From: Corythucha ciliata | Lineage: Eukaryota > Arthropoda > Insecta > Hemiptera > Tingidae | Length of the DNA: 64,000 nucleotides | Assembly (NCBI GenBank): GCA_038030265.1 | Contig: CM075943.1 | Coordinates: forward strand, 45,136,001-45,200,000 | Direction: 5' to 3' | Part shown: one piece after another, positions 20,842-31,130 of the stretch | Position numbering within the stretch: position 1 is the first letter of the stretch | Layout of the letters: each line of letters starts with the position of its first letter | The notes under the pieces: generated by a model | Databases searched by the model: none | Told to the model about the DNA's origin: nothing | The model's input: the letters and a program-made list of their open reading frames with translations, nothing else | Made by a program: the position numbers and the translations under genes

Positions 20842-23400
20842 CTGTGGCGGATCCATGGGAGGGACCACAGGGGCCATGGCCCCTCCCAAAGGAGTCGCGA
20901 GGTCACTTGCGCAAAAACATCATCAAAACCACCTCCCAAACACTAACGAGGAATTATCACCTTCTCAAATTCTTGGGTCTTAGGCTGGGGTCTGAGGCAT
21001 ACGTGATTTATGTGTCCCCGAACCATGTTTAACCGAGAAATAAAGCCCCTTTAACGATCCAGTAATGAATGTGTTGTGGTCGTTGGTTTCAGCCGGTTTT
21101 ATCGACTCCACGGTCACTAGTACGAGCGGTTGGTAACAAAAACAGCGGTGTGGTTGACACGGCGTTTTAAACAGCGTCCTCGGATCCCTTATGCGGCATT
21201 TTTTCGAGACCATTCGTACCTATAGGCCCTTGAGCTGCCCTGAAAGGACCACAAGCATCGAGATTCTTCCTTGGCCTTCAGGCCTGCCCGCGGGAAAGTT
21301 CGGGTGCAGGAAGTGGGGTGACTGTGAGAACTCTTTCATTGATATTCTTCCGTTCGACAATTTGTCTCAATTTCCATTGCTTGGGAAATTGTCTGTTTCG
21401 CTCGATTAAAAATGGCTTGACAGCAATTCAATGCCTAAAAATAGCTAAACTATGGCTATGCCCACCATAAAAACGGCGCTTAACTAAAGGTAATAGTACC
21501 CCAAAGTGGCAAAACTAACTGTTAGCGCCTTGAAAATGGCTGAGCTGACTAAATGTGTGGAAAAATTCTCGCTTTAAAAAAAGCTAAACGGACTTCAAGC
21601 AATCTAAAATTGGCTAGCCTCACGATCCTTGCAGCCCTGAAAATGGGCCAAACTGACAATTCGTGCTCCAAAAATGGCCAATACTGACCATTCTCCGTTT
21701 GGCTTGACGTAACATATTCGTGTTCCAAATAAAACGGTTAAACTGACTTCGCGCCTTGAAAATGCGTTAATAGATTATTTCTGCCCTGAAAAGTGCAAAA
21801 TCGACCATTCGCAAGCAGAGAACGGCCAAACTGACCATTCGCGCCTTTGGCTTGACGTGACTATTTACGCCCTAAAAATGGCAAAACTGACGATTCGCGC
21901 GTTGAAAATGCTTAAGCTGACTAGCGATTTGCACTCTAAACAAACTGACTTAACGTGCCACAAATTCGCGCCCTAAAATGCCTGAACAGGTGATTCCTGC
22001 CATTAAAATGGCAAAACTGAACATTCGTGCGTAGAAAATTATTTAACATGCCAAAATGGCCAAACTGGCAATTCTCGCTTCAAAAATGGCAAAACTTACC
22101 ACTCGGACCCTAAAATGCCAAAAATGATGATTTTTGCTCTGAAAATATAGCTGAGGCTTATATTCATTCCTCATACATATAAATGACCTGACAATTTGCT
22201 CCTTGGAAATGGCGAACTGACCATTCGCAACCTACAAATGGTATGGCGACTATTTTGTATCATAGAAATGGCAAAACTGAGTGTTTGTGTCCACAAAATG
22301 GTTATATTAACGATTCGGCCCTTGATACTCGCTAAACAAAGTTCGCACTCTAGACTAAAAAGACGGATTTGTGCACCCTGAAAATATCACACTGGCTATT
22401 TTCGCCCGCTAGAAATGAACATACTGACAGTTTGAGCAGTAAAAATTGCCAAACCGGAGCTATCACGCTCAAAAATTGGTTGAAATATGCGGCTGTAAAT
22501 GGTTAAACTTACGATTCATGCTTGAACTTGTGCTGTAAACTGCTTGATTGACTAATTACGCCCTAAAAATTGCTAAACCGACAATTCGTGCCCTGGAAAT
22601 GGCGAAACTTACCATTTCGTGCTTAATAAATGACCAAATACTGAGCCTCCACGCCATTAAAATGGCTATACTGATGCATTTGCCAAATAAGAGGCTATTC
22701 GCGCCATAAAATATTAATTGACTCAATCAATGATCCATTCCCCCCCCCACCGTGTCTCGCCCTTACCCACTGAACTGAAGGAGGAGGCTCAAGCCCTCTG
22801 AGCCCCTCCCTGGATTCCCGCCTACCAAGGTTGAAGCTTTACCGTGTAGCGAGGCTTGGAACTCTACTGTAATTCAGGCAGCTGTTGATGTGCGGATAGC
22901 ATGTACACAACCTTATGCAAACGTGAGCAATAAGTGGTCAAAAATGGTGGTATTACAGTGAGAACCACTTCAACCGCCCAACTGATTGTAAATTCGTCTC
23001 GATTTTCGGACTCCCTGTGTCGAGAAACCTCTAAATTCGCGGTTTGGCCCATTAAAAAAAAATGTGATCATTTTTGCCCAGGTATGGTGTTTATGCTGAA
23101 TGTTTGTGTTTTTAATGTGTTTCTATTTGAACCGGACGTGGTTTATGAGTCCCTTCGACAATGCCCAACTGCCCCCAGAAAACGTGTCGCAAAGAGGTCA
23201 AAAGATAAGGCGGGAGCGAGGTTGAACGCGCAGATTATTGGGTTCGCCGAGTCCAAAACTCAGAAGTTCCAGCGGCGGGACATGAGCGGTCGTGCCTTCC
23301 CCCCTCCCCCCATAGGTTAAGTTTACTTAATTAGGGACCAGGAATATTTTAGCCAATCAGTTACGGCGTTTCACGGGGTCATGGCCCCCTCCTTAAGCCG
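20842..23400. mobile_element. Non-autonomous DNA transposon, hAT-like, 2.56 kb
   Basis: The target ACTCTGGG is duplicated at 20834-20841 and 23401-23408 (nine bases match if C is included). The left end reads CTGTGGCGGATCC, then GGGGCCATGGCCCC. The right end has the inverted counterpart GGGGTCATGGCCCCC, with a decayed terminus CTTAAGCCG. An 8-bp duplication and the TGGCGGATCC end suggest hAT. Inside are a motif B tandem array (21410-22740) and unrecognised sequence; no transposase is seen. The first bases resemble those of the element at 30655. Confidence 0.6.
21410..22740 (+). repeat. Degenerate tandem array, motif B, forward
   Basis: About 35 imperfect units of 30-40 bases share AAAATGGCCAAACTGAC and CATTCGCGCCCT. 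It lies wholly inside the DNA transposon 20842-23400. The same motif appears reversed at 40540-41370 and forward at 43930-44180 and 46200-46330. The stretch 22740-23340 after it shows no gene. Confidence 0.75.
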
Positions 23401-23404
23401 ACTC

Positions 23405-23717
23405 TGGGCGTCACGTCAAACGTCACGCATTAATCAATTGATCTCGACACTAGTACCAAAAAAGCATGTGACTTTTTCACCAACACACAGTTCACAAAAA
23501 TGTTACGGAATTCCATTTCCTAATCAACTTGCTGGTCAGAATACTCAAGTCTCTCCTCAGCCTGATCCACCTCCAGTTGATACTGGAGTCCTCCGGCGAT
23601 GTTTCCACCCAGCAAGATTCACTTAGCCAGTCTCAACCTTCTCGTCCACATCGACCAACCAGACAACGTAAACCACCTGGATATTTGAAAGATTCTATCC
23701 TTCAGCACGTTTGCTGA
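23405..23717 (+). pseudogene. Gypsy polyprotein C-terminus
   Basis: The last coding piece of the short-LTR element ends RPTRQRKPPGYLKDSILQHV and a stop at about 23717, a basic Arg/Pro tail typical of Mag-type integrase ends. Upstream frames (PQPDPPPVDTGVLRR) are shifted. The integrase core is missing. The polypurine tract and 3' LTR follow within 25 bases. Confidence 0.6.
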
Positions 23718-23758
23718 GTTTAAATTCAAGTGGGGGAGAATGTAATGAACAGTTCACT

Positions 23759-25726
23759 CACACTCTCTCTCTCTCTGCGGAACTCCTTAAGATGTGGCCA
23801 GTACCTAGACCTTTTTGCAGGCCTTTACCTGGCCTGTACCCCATCTTTGGCCCGGATACCGCAACAGAGTCGGTCCCATCGCTCAGCTCAACCCGTTAGC
23901 CACGGCTGCTGGCCAGCCAGCCGTGCCCGAGAGAGACCACGCGGAGGTGGGTCTTTTGAGCTGAGGATGCTGGCTTCCGCCATGGACCGAAACCGGACAG
24001 GGAAGAGAACCCTGCCCGGGTTGCCCGAGTAGGGAACCCTACTCAAGCATAGCCGGTCCCAGCCCTCTTCGCTCCAGCCAGGAGCGGGAGAAGGCCAGAA
24101 GGCGGCCATACGCCCGCCGGTCTCGGACAAGAGCCGCGTCTCCCAGCGGGCCTCCACTCCCCCATGTCGCCCGCCGCAGATCCCCGTGGAGGCTGCAGCG
24201 ACGAAGCACATGGTCGGCGGTCTCCTCCTCGACACCACAAGGGCATGTTGAGAGTCCCGCCGCCGGAAGAACCACAACTTGGCGTTAAACGAGCCGTGTC
24301 CAGTCAGGATTTGCATGGCAGCGTGCTCAAGGGTGAACCACTTGGCCGCTGCCAGTCTCGTCCGAACGTCGGGCACGAACCCGAATGTACGCCTACCCGT
24401 TGAACTGTAAGTCCAACGCGCCTGCCAAGCCTCAACGACTAGGTCGTCAAGGAGGCGGAGGCCCCATGCGGCCCCCCACTCCTCGGCCAAGAGACCGAGG
24501 CGCTCTGCCCAATCTTCACGGCACCGTACCCGGTCCAAGTTTCCCTGAACCAGGCGGCGCCCGTGAACCCATGCGTCGAGCAGGAGGTCCGCAGGAGGTA
24601 TCCCCGCCAGCACCTGAAGCGCATCGGAACTGACAGTCCGGTACGCCATGGTTACCCTTACCAAGGCTTGCCGCTGCAAGCTGAGGACCTTCGCCCTCTG
24701 AGCTTTCGTGGGCCGGTGCCACCACCACGTTGCACCGTACAGCAGGGTAGGTACGAATACCACCCTGAAGTAACGAGCTCGGCAGTGGAAGTTCGTGCCC
24801 CATACGTTGCCCCCCACCGACCTAAAGAGGGCAAAGGTCCTCTCCAGCTTCCCCGCAACCGCCTCTAGCTGCGGGGTCGCTGTCCTCCCCGGGTTAATCT
24901 CGACCCCTAGGTAGCGGCCCTGCCGTTCCCCCACAAGGCGTGATCCCCGATAGCGCACCACCAGGGGGCTACCCTGCGAGAGACGACCCCGCATTAGGAC
25001 CATTTGGGTCTTCGGCACCGCGAGAGCCAGTTTGACCGCCCCGCACCATTCGTCCACGCCTCGCAACAGCCGATCGATCTCCCGACCGGCCTCGTCTCGG
25101 GAGCGCGCCGCGACAACAACCGCAAGGTCGTCCACGTACGCCACTCCCTCGAAACCCTCCCCCTGCAAAAGCCACAAAAGGGCGGCAAAGAGAAGGTTCC
25201 ACAAAGCAGCCGAGAGAACTGACCCCTGCGGGCAACCTCTGGTGAGAGGTTCCCGCACCTCCTCACTACCGTAGCGGAGCCGCACCTCCCTCGACTCGAA
25301 GTACGAGGCGATCACCCTAAAGATGTCGTTTGGGACACCAGCATCTCGCAGCGCCATCAAGACCCCGGGCCACGACACTGAGTCGAAGGCCCCCTGCACA
25401 TCCAGCAGGACCGCCACCTTGTACTTCCCGTAGGGGGCATCGACGAGGGTCTGCACCGCGTCCAGTGCCGCGTCCGTCGAGCCCCCTCTTACCCCCCCAA
25501 ACTGGCGCGGATGGAGCGCCTCCTTGATGAAGGGCTCCAACCGGCCAAGGAGGAGCTGCTCCAGGACCTTGCTCTCGCAGGGCAGGAGGCTAATCGGCCT
25601 ATAGCTACCGGGAGACGCCGGGTCGCGGTCGGGCGACTTCAGAAGAAGTATCACCACAGCGACCCGCCATCTCACCGGGAAGTACCCCGCCACAAGACAT
25701 CGATTGTAGAGCCCCAAAAAGGACTC
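23759..25726 (-). mobile_element. R1-clade LINE, copy 2, 5'-truncated, inside an LTR
   Basis: A 14-base target duplication, ATGAACAGTTCACT, lies at 23745-23758 and 25727-25740. The 3' end (left) carries the (AG)n tail, seen here as CTCTCTCT at about 23762-23777. The 5' end is truncated within ORF2, just upstream of the RT. It is near-identical to the copy at the left edge of the window, in opposite orientation. R1 of 28S rDNA also makes a 14-base duplication, but this target is not rDNA. Confidence 0.88.
24039..25717 (-). pseudogene. R1-clade ORF2: reverse transcriptase and CCHC knuckle
   Basis: This is the better-preserved copy of the RT. Visible in order on the minus strand are PGSYRPISLLPCESKVLEQL, LLDVQGAFDSVSWP, TRGCPQGSVLSAALWN and AYVDDLAVVVAARS, then the thumb and the C-terminal region (PPADLLLDAWVHGRRL). 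The frame is open until about 24260, where an indel after FFRRRDS puts the CCHC knuckle (CPCGVEEETADHVLRRC) in another frame ending at 24039. The upstream frame then runs on out of register to about 23888. The endonuclease half is absent because of 5' truncation, so this copy is dead although its RT residues are intact. Confidence 0.85.
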
Positions 25727-25814
25727 ATGAACAGTTCACTAAAACCCACACACATATGAATTTTAGAAAATGCCTGTTCCTCTTATTTCCGGCCACTCTT
25801 GTCACAACAGTGTC

Positions 25815-28800
25815 CGGGGCGAATCCCCCCCCTCCCCCCGTACCTCGGTACACTACTGCGTTGGGTCTGAAGTCCAAGGAAAAAGCTGGACGTACTCAGA
25901 CCTTTTCGGGCTGCTTCAAGTCCAAAGAATCTGCTAAACCTAACTTCAACGTGAAACGCTCACGGAGATTTTATGGGGCTCTTCGTTATGATACTAGTGC
26001 TCCTTCTTTCGTATACTTGTGGCTCTGGGGGGGGGGGATCTATCCCTCATATCCCCCCCCCCTGTATCTATACGCCCCTGTTCAAAATCCTCAATTTCAA
26101 CAACTTAATTTAACTAAAACTGGGACTCGCCATCTTTGATGGTTCTATTCCTCAGCAGGGAGCTGGGAACACGGCCAGAATTTTTATTATTGTCGGTGGC
26201 GCTTCAATTCACCCCCCCCCCGCCACCCGCTCCGCACCATCGTTTCGATAAGAAACAGTTGACCTGTTTTTTTTGTTTTTTTTTTTCGTTCCCTAAAACC
26301 TTTTTATGGTTTTTATTTTGCGCGTAGTAGAGCTTTGAAATCACGATAAATAAATCAAATTTGTTAAAAGGATCCTTCGGGGGAAACCGCGGGGCAGGAG
26401 CCCTATAACTACAAAAAAAAAGTCTTAAAACCAGGTCAAGCCAAAGCTTCTATACCGTTAATATTAATTAAAAAGGCAGACAAGATGCTGCGGTGAGTAG
26501 CTTATTGAAGGGAAGAGAGTTGTTTTTTTTTTAATATAAAATGCTCAACAAAATTTAAACGTTGAATGAGAGAACACACTGTAAAAACCACGAGGTTCAA
26601 CCTTAACTTCAAGTCCTTCACTCTGTTGCCGTGCAGGAATGTTCAATGGGGTGGCTCTTTTTGTTAGTTTTTTTTTTTTTTTTTTACGGCTAATTTAATT
26701 TGCTAGGATTTTTCCCTGAAGGGCCCACCAACCCCGTCGAGGGACCTTGCTTTCTAAAAGAAAAACCCTTTTTCAAAATCCACCGAGCCACGTTTTTGTG
26801 TGAGGGAGATCCTGTGTGTTTTTTTCTTATTTCCCCGGTAATAAAAAAAAAAAAAAACTCTTAGCTCGAGTGACAAACCGCTAACATTTTTCCTTTTCTG
26901 AACATTCCTCTCTTTTGCCTCGTTAAAGTGTCTAACGCAGTTTTCACATTTCTCTTTGAAGTACCGAACGAGCTGGAAAATTTCTCCCCCCCCCCAACCA
27001 CCCGTTCTCGCCTTCAGGCGTGTTGGGGGGGAAGGGGGTTCCACCTATTTTAGAGGCATGATGAAGCTATTTGCCTCATTTAGAGGGAGAGGAATCCGTT
27101 AAAAAACGAGAAGTTTGAGAAGAATGGGGCGGTGTGATGGTAAAAATAATAACTACGGTGCTCCCGAGGGAGAAAAGGAAAATAAAATAAAGAGGTGGAA
27201 TACTTTTAAAATCCCCGTCATTTCCTGGGTAAACACTAAATTGTTATTCTTATTGAATATTATAATTGAACCATTCAGACAGAAAAACAATCGAGTCTAT
27301 TTTGAAATTAAACGTTTTTTTCTGTACTCGCTAAAGTTTTAGAACTGTGATGGAAATACAGCAGGACCGACGTCTTCCAGGAACTGGGAACTGAAGAGAT
27401 AAATTGTATAGTTGTTCCCAACTAAATAACGAAGCCTCCGGATAATTCTTGGCCGTCCCGCGTGATAATTATGTTAATTCACCGAGGGAGATAATTACTT
27501 TCTCTACAGTCAAAAGGACTCGCGACCACTGAAAGGGAAACTATATAGCCCGTCCCGCGCTATATAGTTGGGCTGCAAATCTTCAGCGACGAAACTCTAC
27601 AGTTAGCGTTACCAGTTTCTCAAACCATTGGTTTAGTTGGTACTTACGTTAGTTAGAGGTTGGCGAGTTCTCGGGGACCCATTTATCATCGCCCTTTTAG
27701 TTATATCCCTCCTCTTCTTCACCCGGAGTTAGGGGTTGAGAGGGGGGGGGAGAAGTAATTTACTGTCCACGAGGACGTGTAATTAATGAACTGTTAGCGA
27801 ATGTAGCGAAGCGGTGAGTCTCAAAAGTGACGGTGGAATAGGGGGGATGGAAGTCTCATGTTTCAAGCAAAAACTTGAAAAGCGTCACACATAAATCACC
27901 GGTTAACTCATCGTAACTCGTAAACAATTATTACACTTCATCCCACAAAAACAAGCGCTGTGAGAAGATGATGTAATAGATTGAATGAAAGACGAGGAGA
28001 AATGTAGGTAAAAAAATAAGGAGACAACCCTCAATCTATGCATTCACTACCCAGCCTGCATAATAGATTGAAATATTACTCCTTTTCAATAATAAATTCA
28101 AACACGGTCGGAAAGCCTTGAAGTTAGGGCTACGGTGGGCAGAAAATACTGATTCCTATCTCTTGAAAACGTTTCTTTTTCTGCTCTATTTATAAGTCCC
28201 CTCCTCCACGTCGTCTCTGCTGTGTTTATTTTGAAACTAGAATCTACGGCAAACGACAAATATTGTTGATTTTTGCTATCTATACGGCAAAGTCCGCCCT
28301 TTTCCTTGACAAAAGCAAACAGGACTTTGAAAATTAGATTGAACAAGTTCTTTTTGCTTCTGAAAGGCAACGGGCAACGACAAAGATCTCTGGGGTCGTG
28401 TCATTTTTAAGCTTCGCAAACCCTGCTGATCCAACTAAAAGATAATGCAAGCTCGCCGATAACGGCTAATGACTCCGAGTGTGCGACTTTCATGCGTGTG
28501 CGATTTCATCGGTTCCCAAAACTCCTGCTACAATATGTGAGCTTGCCCTATACACATCGTTATATACGTCTATGCTTCGATTAAATTATTTACTCGGGCG
28601 TTTAATTAAACGCGGCAGACTGTTTGCCAAATCCCACACATCCCTCGTTCCATTTCTCACCCATCCAATAATACTGTGTGTGGATTTATGATTTTTATCG
28701 GCATTGTTCACGCTGTCGAACCTGTGGGGCGGGGGCGGGGTGAATTATGTTATTGGGGGAAAATATTGAACGAAAATTACTCGTAGGGAATTCAAATTTG

Positions 28801-28847
28801 GAAATAAACCAACGCTGACCAGCTCTCTCATTTTATTTGTCTCACAG
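25815..28847. other. Intron remainder; no gene seen
   Basis: The sequence is AT-rich with several C8-C11 and G10 runs (25826, 26030, 26055, 26213, 26987, 27746) and T-runs. I see no coding similarity, LTR or clear inverted repeats. The last 30 bases are a pyrimidine-rich acceptor. Confidence 0.5.
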
Positions 28848-29004
28848 ATTGATTTAAAGCATATCGATCAGAAAGTTGGAGAAGACAAGGTTGATGTAGG
28901 CATCGACTTACGAGAGTATTATCCTAGCGTGGAATGGGACATACTGAGTGTTCCGGCGGAACGACACGTAAAATATTATACTTGCTGCGCCGAGCCATAT
29001 CCAG
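28848..29004 (+). CDS. nAChRalpha1: nAChR alpha subunit, loop C exon
   Basis: This exon encodes the end of the ligand-binding domain: [20 protein letters not shown], then [17 protein letters not shown] and [10 protein letters not shown]. The adjacent Cys pair (CC) in loop C marks an alpha subunit that contributes the principal face of the acetylcholine site; flanking Tyr residues of the aromatic box are present. The acceptor is CTCACAG ending at 28847 and the donor is CCAG/GTGACT at 29004/29005. The length is 52 codons plus one base, so the Asp codon is split with the next exon. Sequence identity to insect alpha1 looks very high by memory of the family; alpha2 is the main alternative. Confidence 0.93.
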
Positions 29005-29103
29005 GTGACTGTTTATGTTCTACTGACCTTTTTTTTTTACGTTTCTTGCCCTTCTCACACCTGCGAAGGATCTTAAATGGATGGATTTTTTTTTTTATTT
29101 CAG
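29005..29103 (+). other. 99-bp nAChR intron, open in frame
   Basis: GT at 29005 and a T-rich tract with TTTCAG ending at 29103. The length is divisible by three and no in-frame stop occurs, so retention would add 33 residues between loop C and the first membrane segment without breaking the frame. The family protein is continuous here (EPYP then DIFF), so it is read as an intron. Confidence 0.85.
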
Positions 29104-29674
29104 ATATCTTCTTCAATATTACTCTTAGAAGAAAAACGCTTTTTTATACAGTAAATTTGATAGTTCCCTGCGTAGGAATTTCATACCTTTCAGTGTTGGT
29201 ATTTTATCTGCCGGCTGACTCTGGAGAGAAAATCGCTTTATGCATCACGATCCTTCTCTCGCAAACAATGTTTTTCCTCCTCATATCGGAAATCATTCCA
29301 TCAACGTCTCTCGCCCTACCACTCCTCGGCAAATATCTCCTTTTCACTATGCTCCTCGTCGGCCTCTGCGTCGTCATCACCATCCTAGTACTGAACGTCC
29401 ATTACCGTAAACCCAGTACGCACAAGATGCGACCCTGCGTTCGCAAGATATTCATCCGCTGTCTACCGAAATTATTGTTGATGCGCGTTCCCGAGCCGCT
29501 CCTTGTCGCTGATCTTGCGGCTCGCAAACGTTTTCGAGACATTAAACGCGGTAAAATGTCCTCGGCCCTCGGTCTTGCCATCACACCCTCGGGTGGGTCG
29601 TCACCCGACTCACTTCGTCATTTTCGACCCGGCGGCTGCAACGGTCTCCATTCTGGGACCAGTACAACTCACAG
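29104..29674 (+). CDS. nAChRalpha1: nAChR alpha subunit, membrane segments 1-3 and cytoplasmic loop
   Basis: The exon encodes TM1 ([20 protein letters not shown]), the pore-lining TM2 ([19 protein letters not shown]) and TM3 ([20 protein letters not shown]), then the start of the large cytoplasmic loop ([48 protein letters not shown]). FNIT before TM1 is a possible N-glycosylation site. The split first codon completes Asp from the previous exon; the donor is ACAG/GTAAAA at 29674/29675. The length fits 189 codons plus two partial codons. GGSSPDSLR and GCNGLH in the loop are what point to alpha1 among insect subunits. The frame is intact, with no sign of decay. Confidence 0.93.
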
Positions 29675-29741
29675 GTAAAAAAAAATATTCACACCCAAAT
29701 CACTATAACTAAAATTTGAATGGCACGTCTATATTCAACAG

Positions 29742-29925
29742 ATTCAGCGGTCTCATCGGCGCTCTGGGTGGCTCGGGCTACAACGGGCTTCCGTCGATGG
29801 TCGGTCTGGACGAAAGTCTCAGCGATGTTGCCTTAAGAAAAAAATATCCGTTCGAACTAGAGAAGGCGATACACAACGTGCGATTCATCCAGCACCACAC
29901 TCAGAGGCAAGACGAATTCGACGCA
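29742..29925 (+). CDS. nAChRalpha1: nAChR alpha subunit, cytoplasmic loop exon before TM4
   Basis: A 67-bp intron (29675-29741, ending CAACAG) precedes this exon, and the junction restores an Arg codon (HR then FSGLIGALGG). The exon encodes GYNGLPSMVGLDESLSDVAL, RKKYPFELEKAIHNVRFIQH and QRQDEFDA, the amphipathic stretch leading into TM4. The donor is GACGCA/GTAAGT at 29925/29926. In insect relatives the next residues are acidic and lead into TM4; no exon for them was found between 29926 and 64000, so the final exon is probably further downstream. Confidence 0.92.
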
Positions 29926-30185
29926 GTAAGTGCCATTCTCATGCTAAAAAGAAACATTTTAGATTTAGCAATGTTGACCGGGGCAGGGGCTATTGACCCT
30001 TTTCTACTGAGACCGCCCTGAACAAACTGGTGGGTAAGGTTGAAAAATTCTCTGGAGGCGAAAGAAACTGCACTGGGCTGTTTCCTGTACATTGGTGGTG
30101 CCTTTTATAACACCTGAGGCTCAGTGAGATGGATCAAGGGGATGCTGGAATGCAGCGTCGTGGCTTCGGAGCTGGGAGGGAAGAC
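29926..30185. other. Start of the next nAChR intron
   Basis: A strong donor GTAAGT opens this intron. No coding similarity is seen before the MITE at 30195. The intron probably covers the rest of the window, at least 34 kb. Confidence 0.5.
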
Positions 30186-30194
30186 TTACTCTTA

Positions 30195-30374
30195 GGCCCG
30201 GCGCACACTAGGAGAAAAAAGACGCCGACGCGCGCGTCAGCGTCCGACTCGTGCAGTAAAAACACATAGAACTCTATGTCACATTGGACGCTTGCGCGAG
30301 AGTCGTCTCTTCCCCGAGAAAAAAGATGCCGACTCGCGCGTCGGCTTCTTTTTTCTCCTAGTGTGCGCCGGGCC
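30195..30374. mobile_element. Palindromic MITE with 9-bp target duplication
   Basis: TTACTCTTA is duplicated exactly at 30186-30194 and 30375-30383. The element begins GGCCCGGCGCACACTAGGAG and ends with its reverse complement. The arms continue through AGAAAAAAGA and GCCGACGCGCG, covering about 45 bases per side. The centre holds a small palindrome around ATAGAACTCTAT. It has no coding capacity. A 9-base duplication is compatible with Mutator-like or Merlin-like elements; I cannot decide. Confidence 0.85.
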
Positions 30375-31130
30375 TTACTCTTAAGGGGGGGGGGGGTTTC
30401 AGAAAATCGAGAGGCCGTAGTTGACGGTGGCGCACTGCGGGATTCCCTTGAAGTAAGAGGGTAATGTTGTGAAACGGTGACTTGGAGAAAGGGGTCGAGG
30501 GGGTCTCTCTTCTCTCCGTCTTCTTCTTCTTTTTTTTTGTCAAGAACCAAGGAGACGCGAAAAGTTCCACACGCTAGGCATTGAGTAAAAATCCGGCAAC
30601 GCTCAATTCTGAAGGCCACCATTCTTCATTTCATTTCGCTTACAGTGAGTCTCGCAGTGGCGGATCCACGTGGGGGGGGGGGGCGCTTCCTGACCACCCC
30701 CCACTAAGGTCATAATAATAATAATAATAATAATAATAAAGATACCCTGTGGGTGGGGTTGGAGGAGTTAGAATACGCCCACCGTATCCTCTGCGTGTCG
30801 TAGAAGGCGACTAAAAGAGGCGGGGAGGTGGACCCGTCAGCCTGGTAAGGCAGCCGTCTAAGGGAGACAACCCCGACAGAAAAACCACAGTACACTAACA
30901 CACATCCAGTACACACCACACAACACACATGAGGCATTACACTGACACAGCTACACATACCCACACCCACAGTACTCACCCTAGGGTTACGCTTTCCTAG
31001 GAGCCTACACCGAAACCCAGGCGCGTCTGTTCCCATATTGGGCGGCGTCCTGGTCAGCGTCTGGTCCTCATGTTAGAGGCGGCTGATTGCAAACCTGGCA
31101 GGAGGTATAAAATGCATTTTTAAAATCAAA

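Larger units (their letters stand above)
19255..25809 (+). mobile_element. Short-LTR Gypsy/Mag-like retrotransposon, triply nested
   Basis: The 5' LTR 19255-19363 (TGTAATGAACAG to GTCACAACA) and the 3' LTR 23741-25809 (same ends, with a LINE inside) are bordered by GTGTC on both sides (19250-19254 and 25810-25814). A polypurine tract AAGTGGGGGAGAA precedes the 3' LTR. Inside lie a collapsed gag-pol (about 19485-20833), a DNA transposon (20842-23400) and the polyprotein C-terminus (about 23405-23717). LTR length without the LINE is only 87-109 bases. Gag, RNase H and integrase zinc-finger similarities place it with Ty3/Gypsy, probably the Mag clade. Confidence 0.85.
23741..25809 (+). repeat. 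3' LTR of the short-LTR Gypsy element, split by an R1-clade LINE
   Basis: The LTR pieces are 23741-23758 and 25741-25809, interrupted by the LINE and its duplicated target. Without them the LTR is 87 bases. The right piece matches the 5' LTR almost base for base and ends in GTCACAACA before the TSD GTGTC. Confidence 0.85.
6037..28847 (+). other. nAChR intron, 22.8 kb, packed with nested transposons
   Basis: The intron runs from GT at 6037 to the AG at 28846-28847 (TTTGTCTCACAG). The flanking exons are both in phase 0 here (GDQ then IDLKHIDQ), which matches the continuous protein of the family. It contains two nested LTR-element complexes, two kinds of tandem-repeat array and at least one MITE, listed separately. 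Confidence 0.85.

Noticed and set aside
29005..29103. Coding continuation of the loop C exon
   Set aside because: The receptor family is continuous from EPYP to DIFF and the segment has GT, a T-rich tract and CAG.
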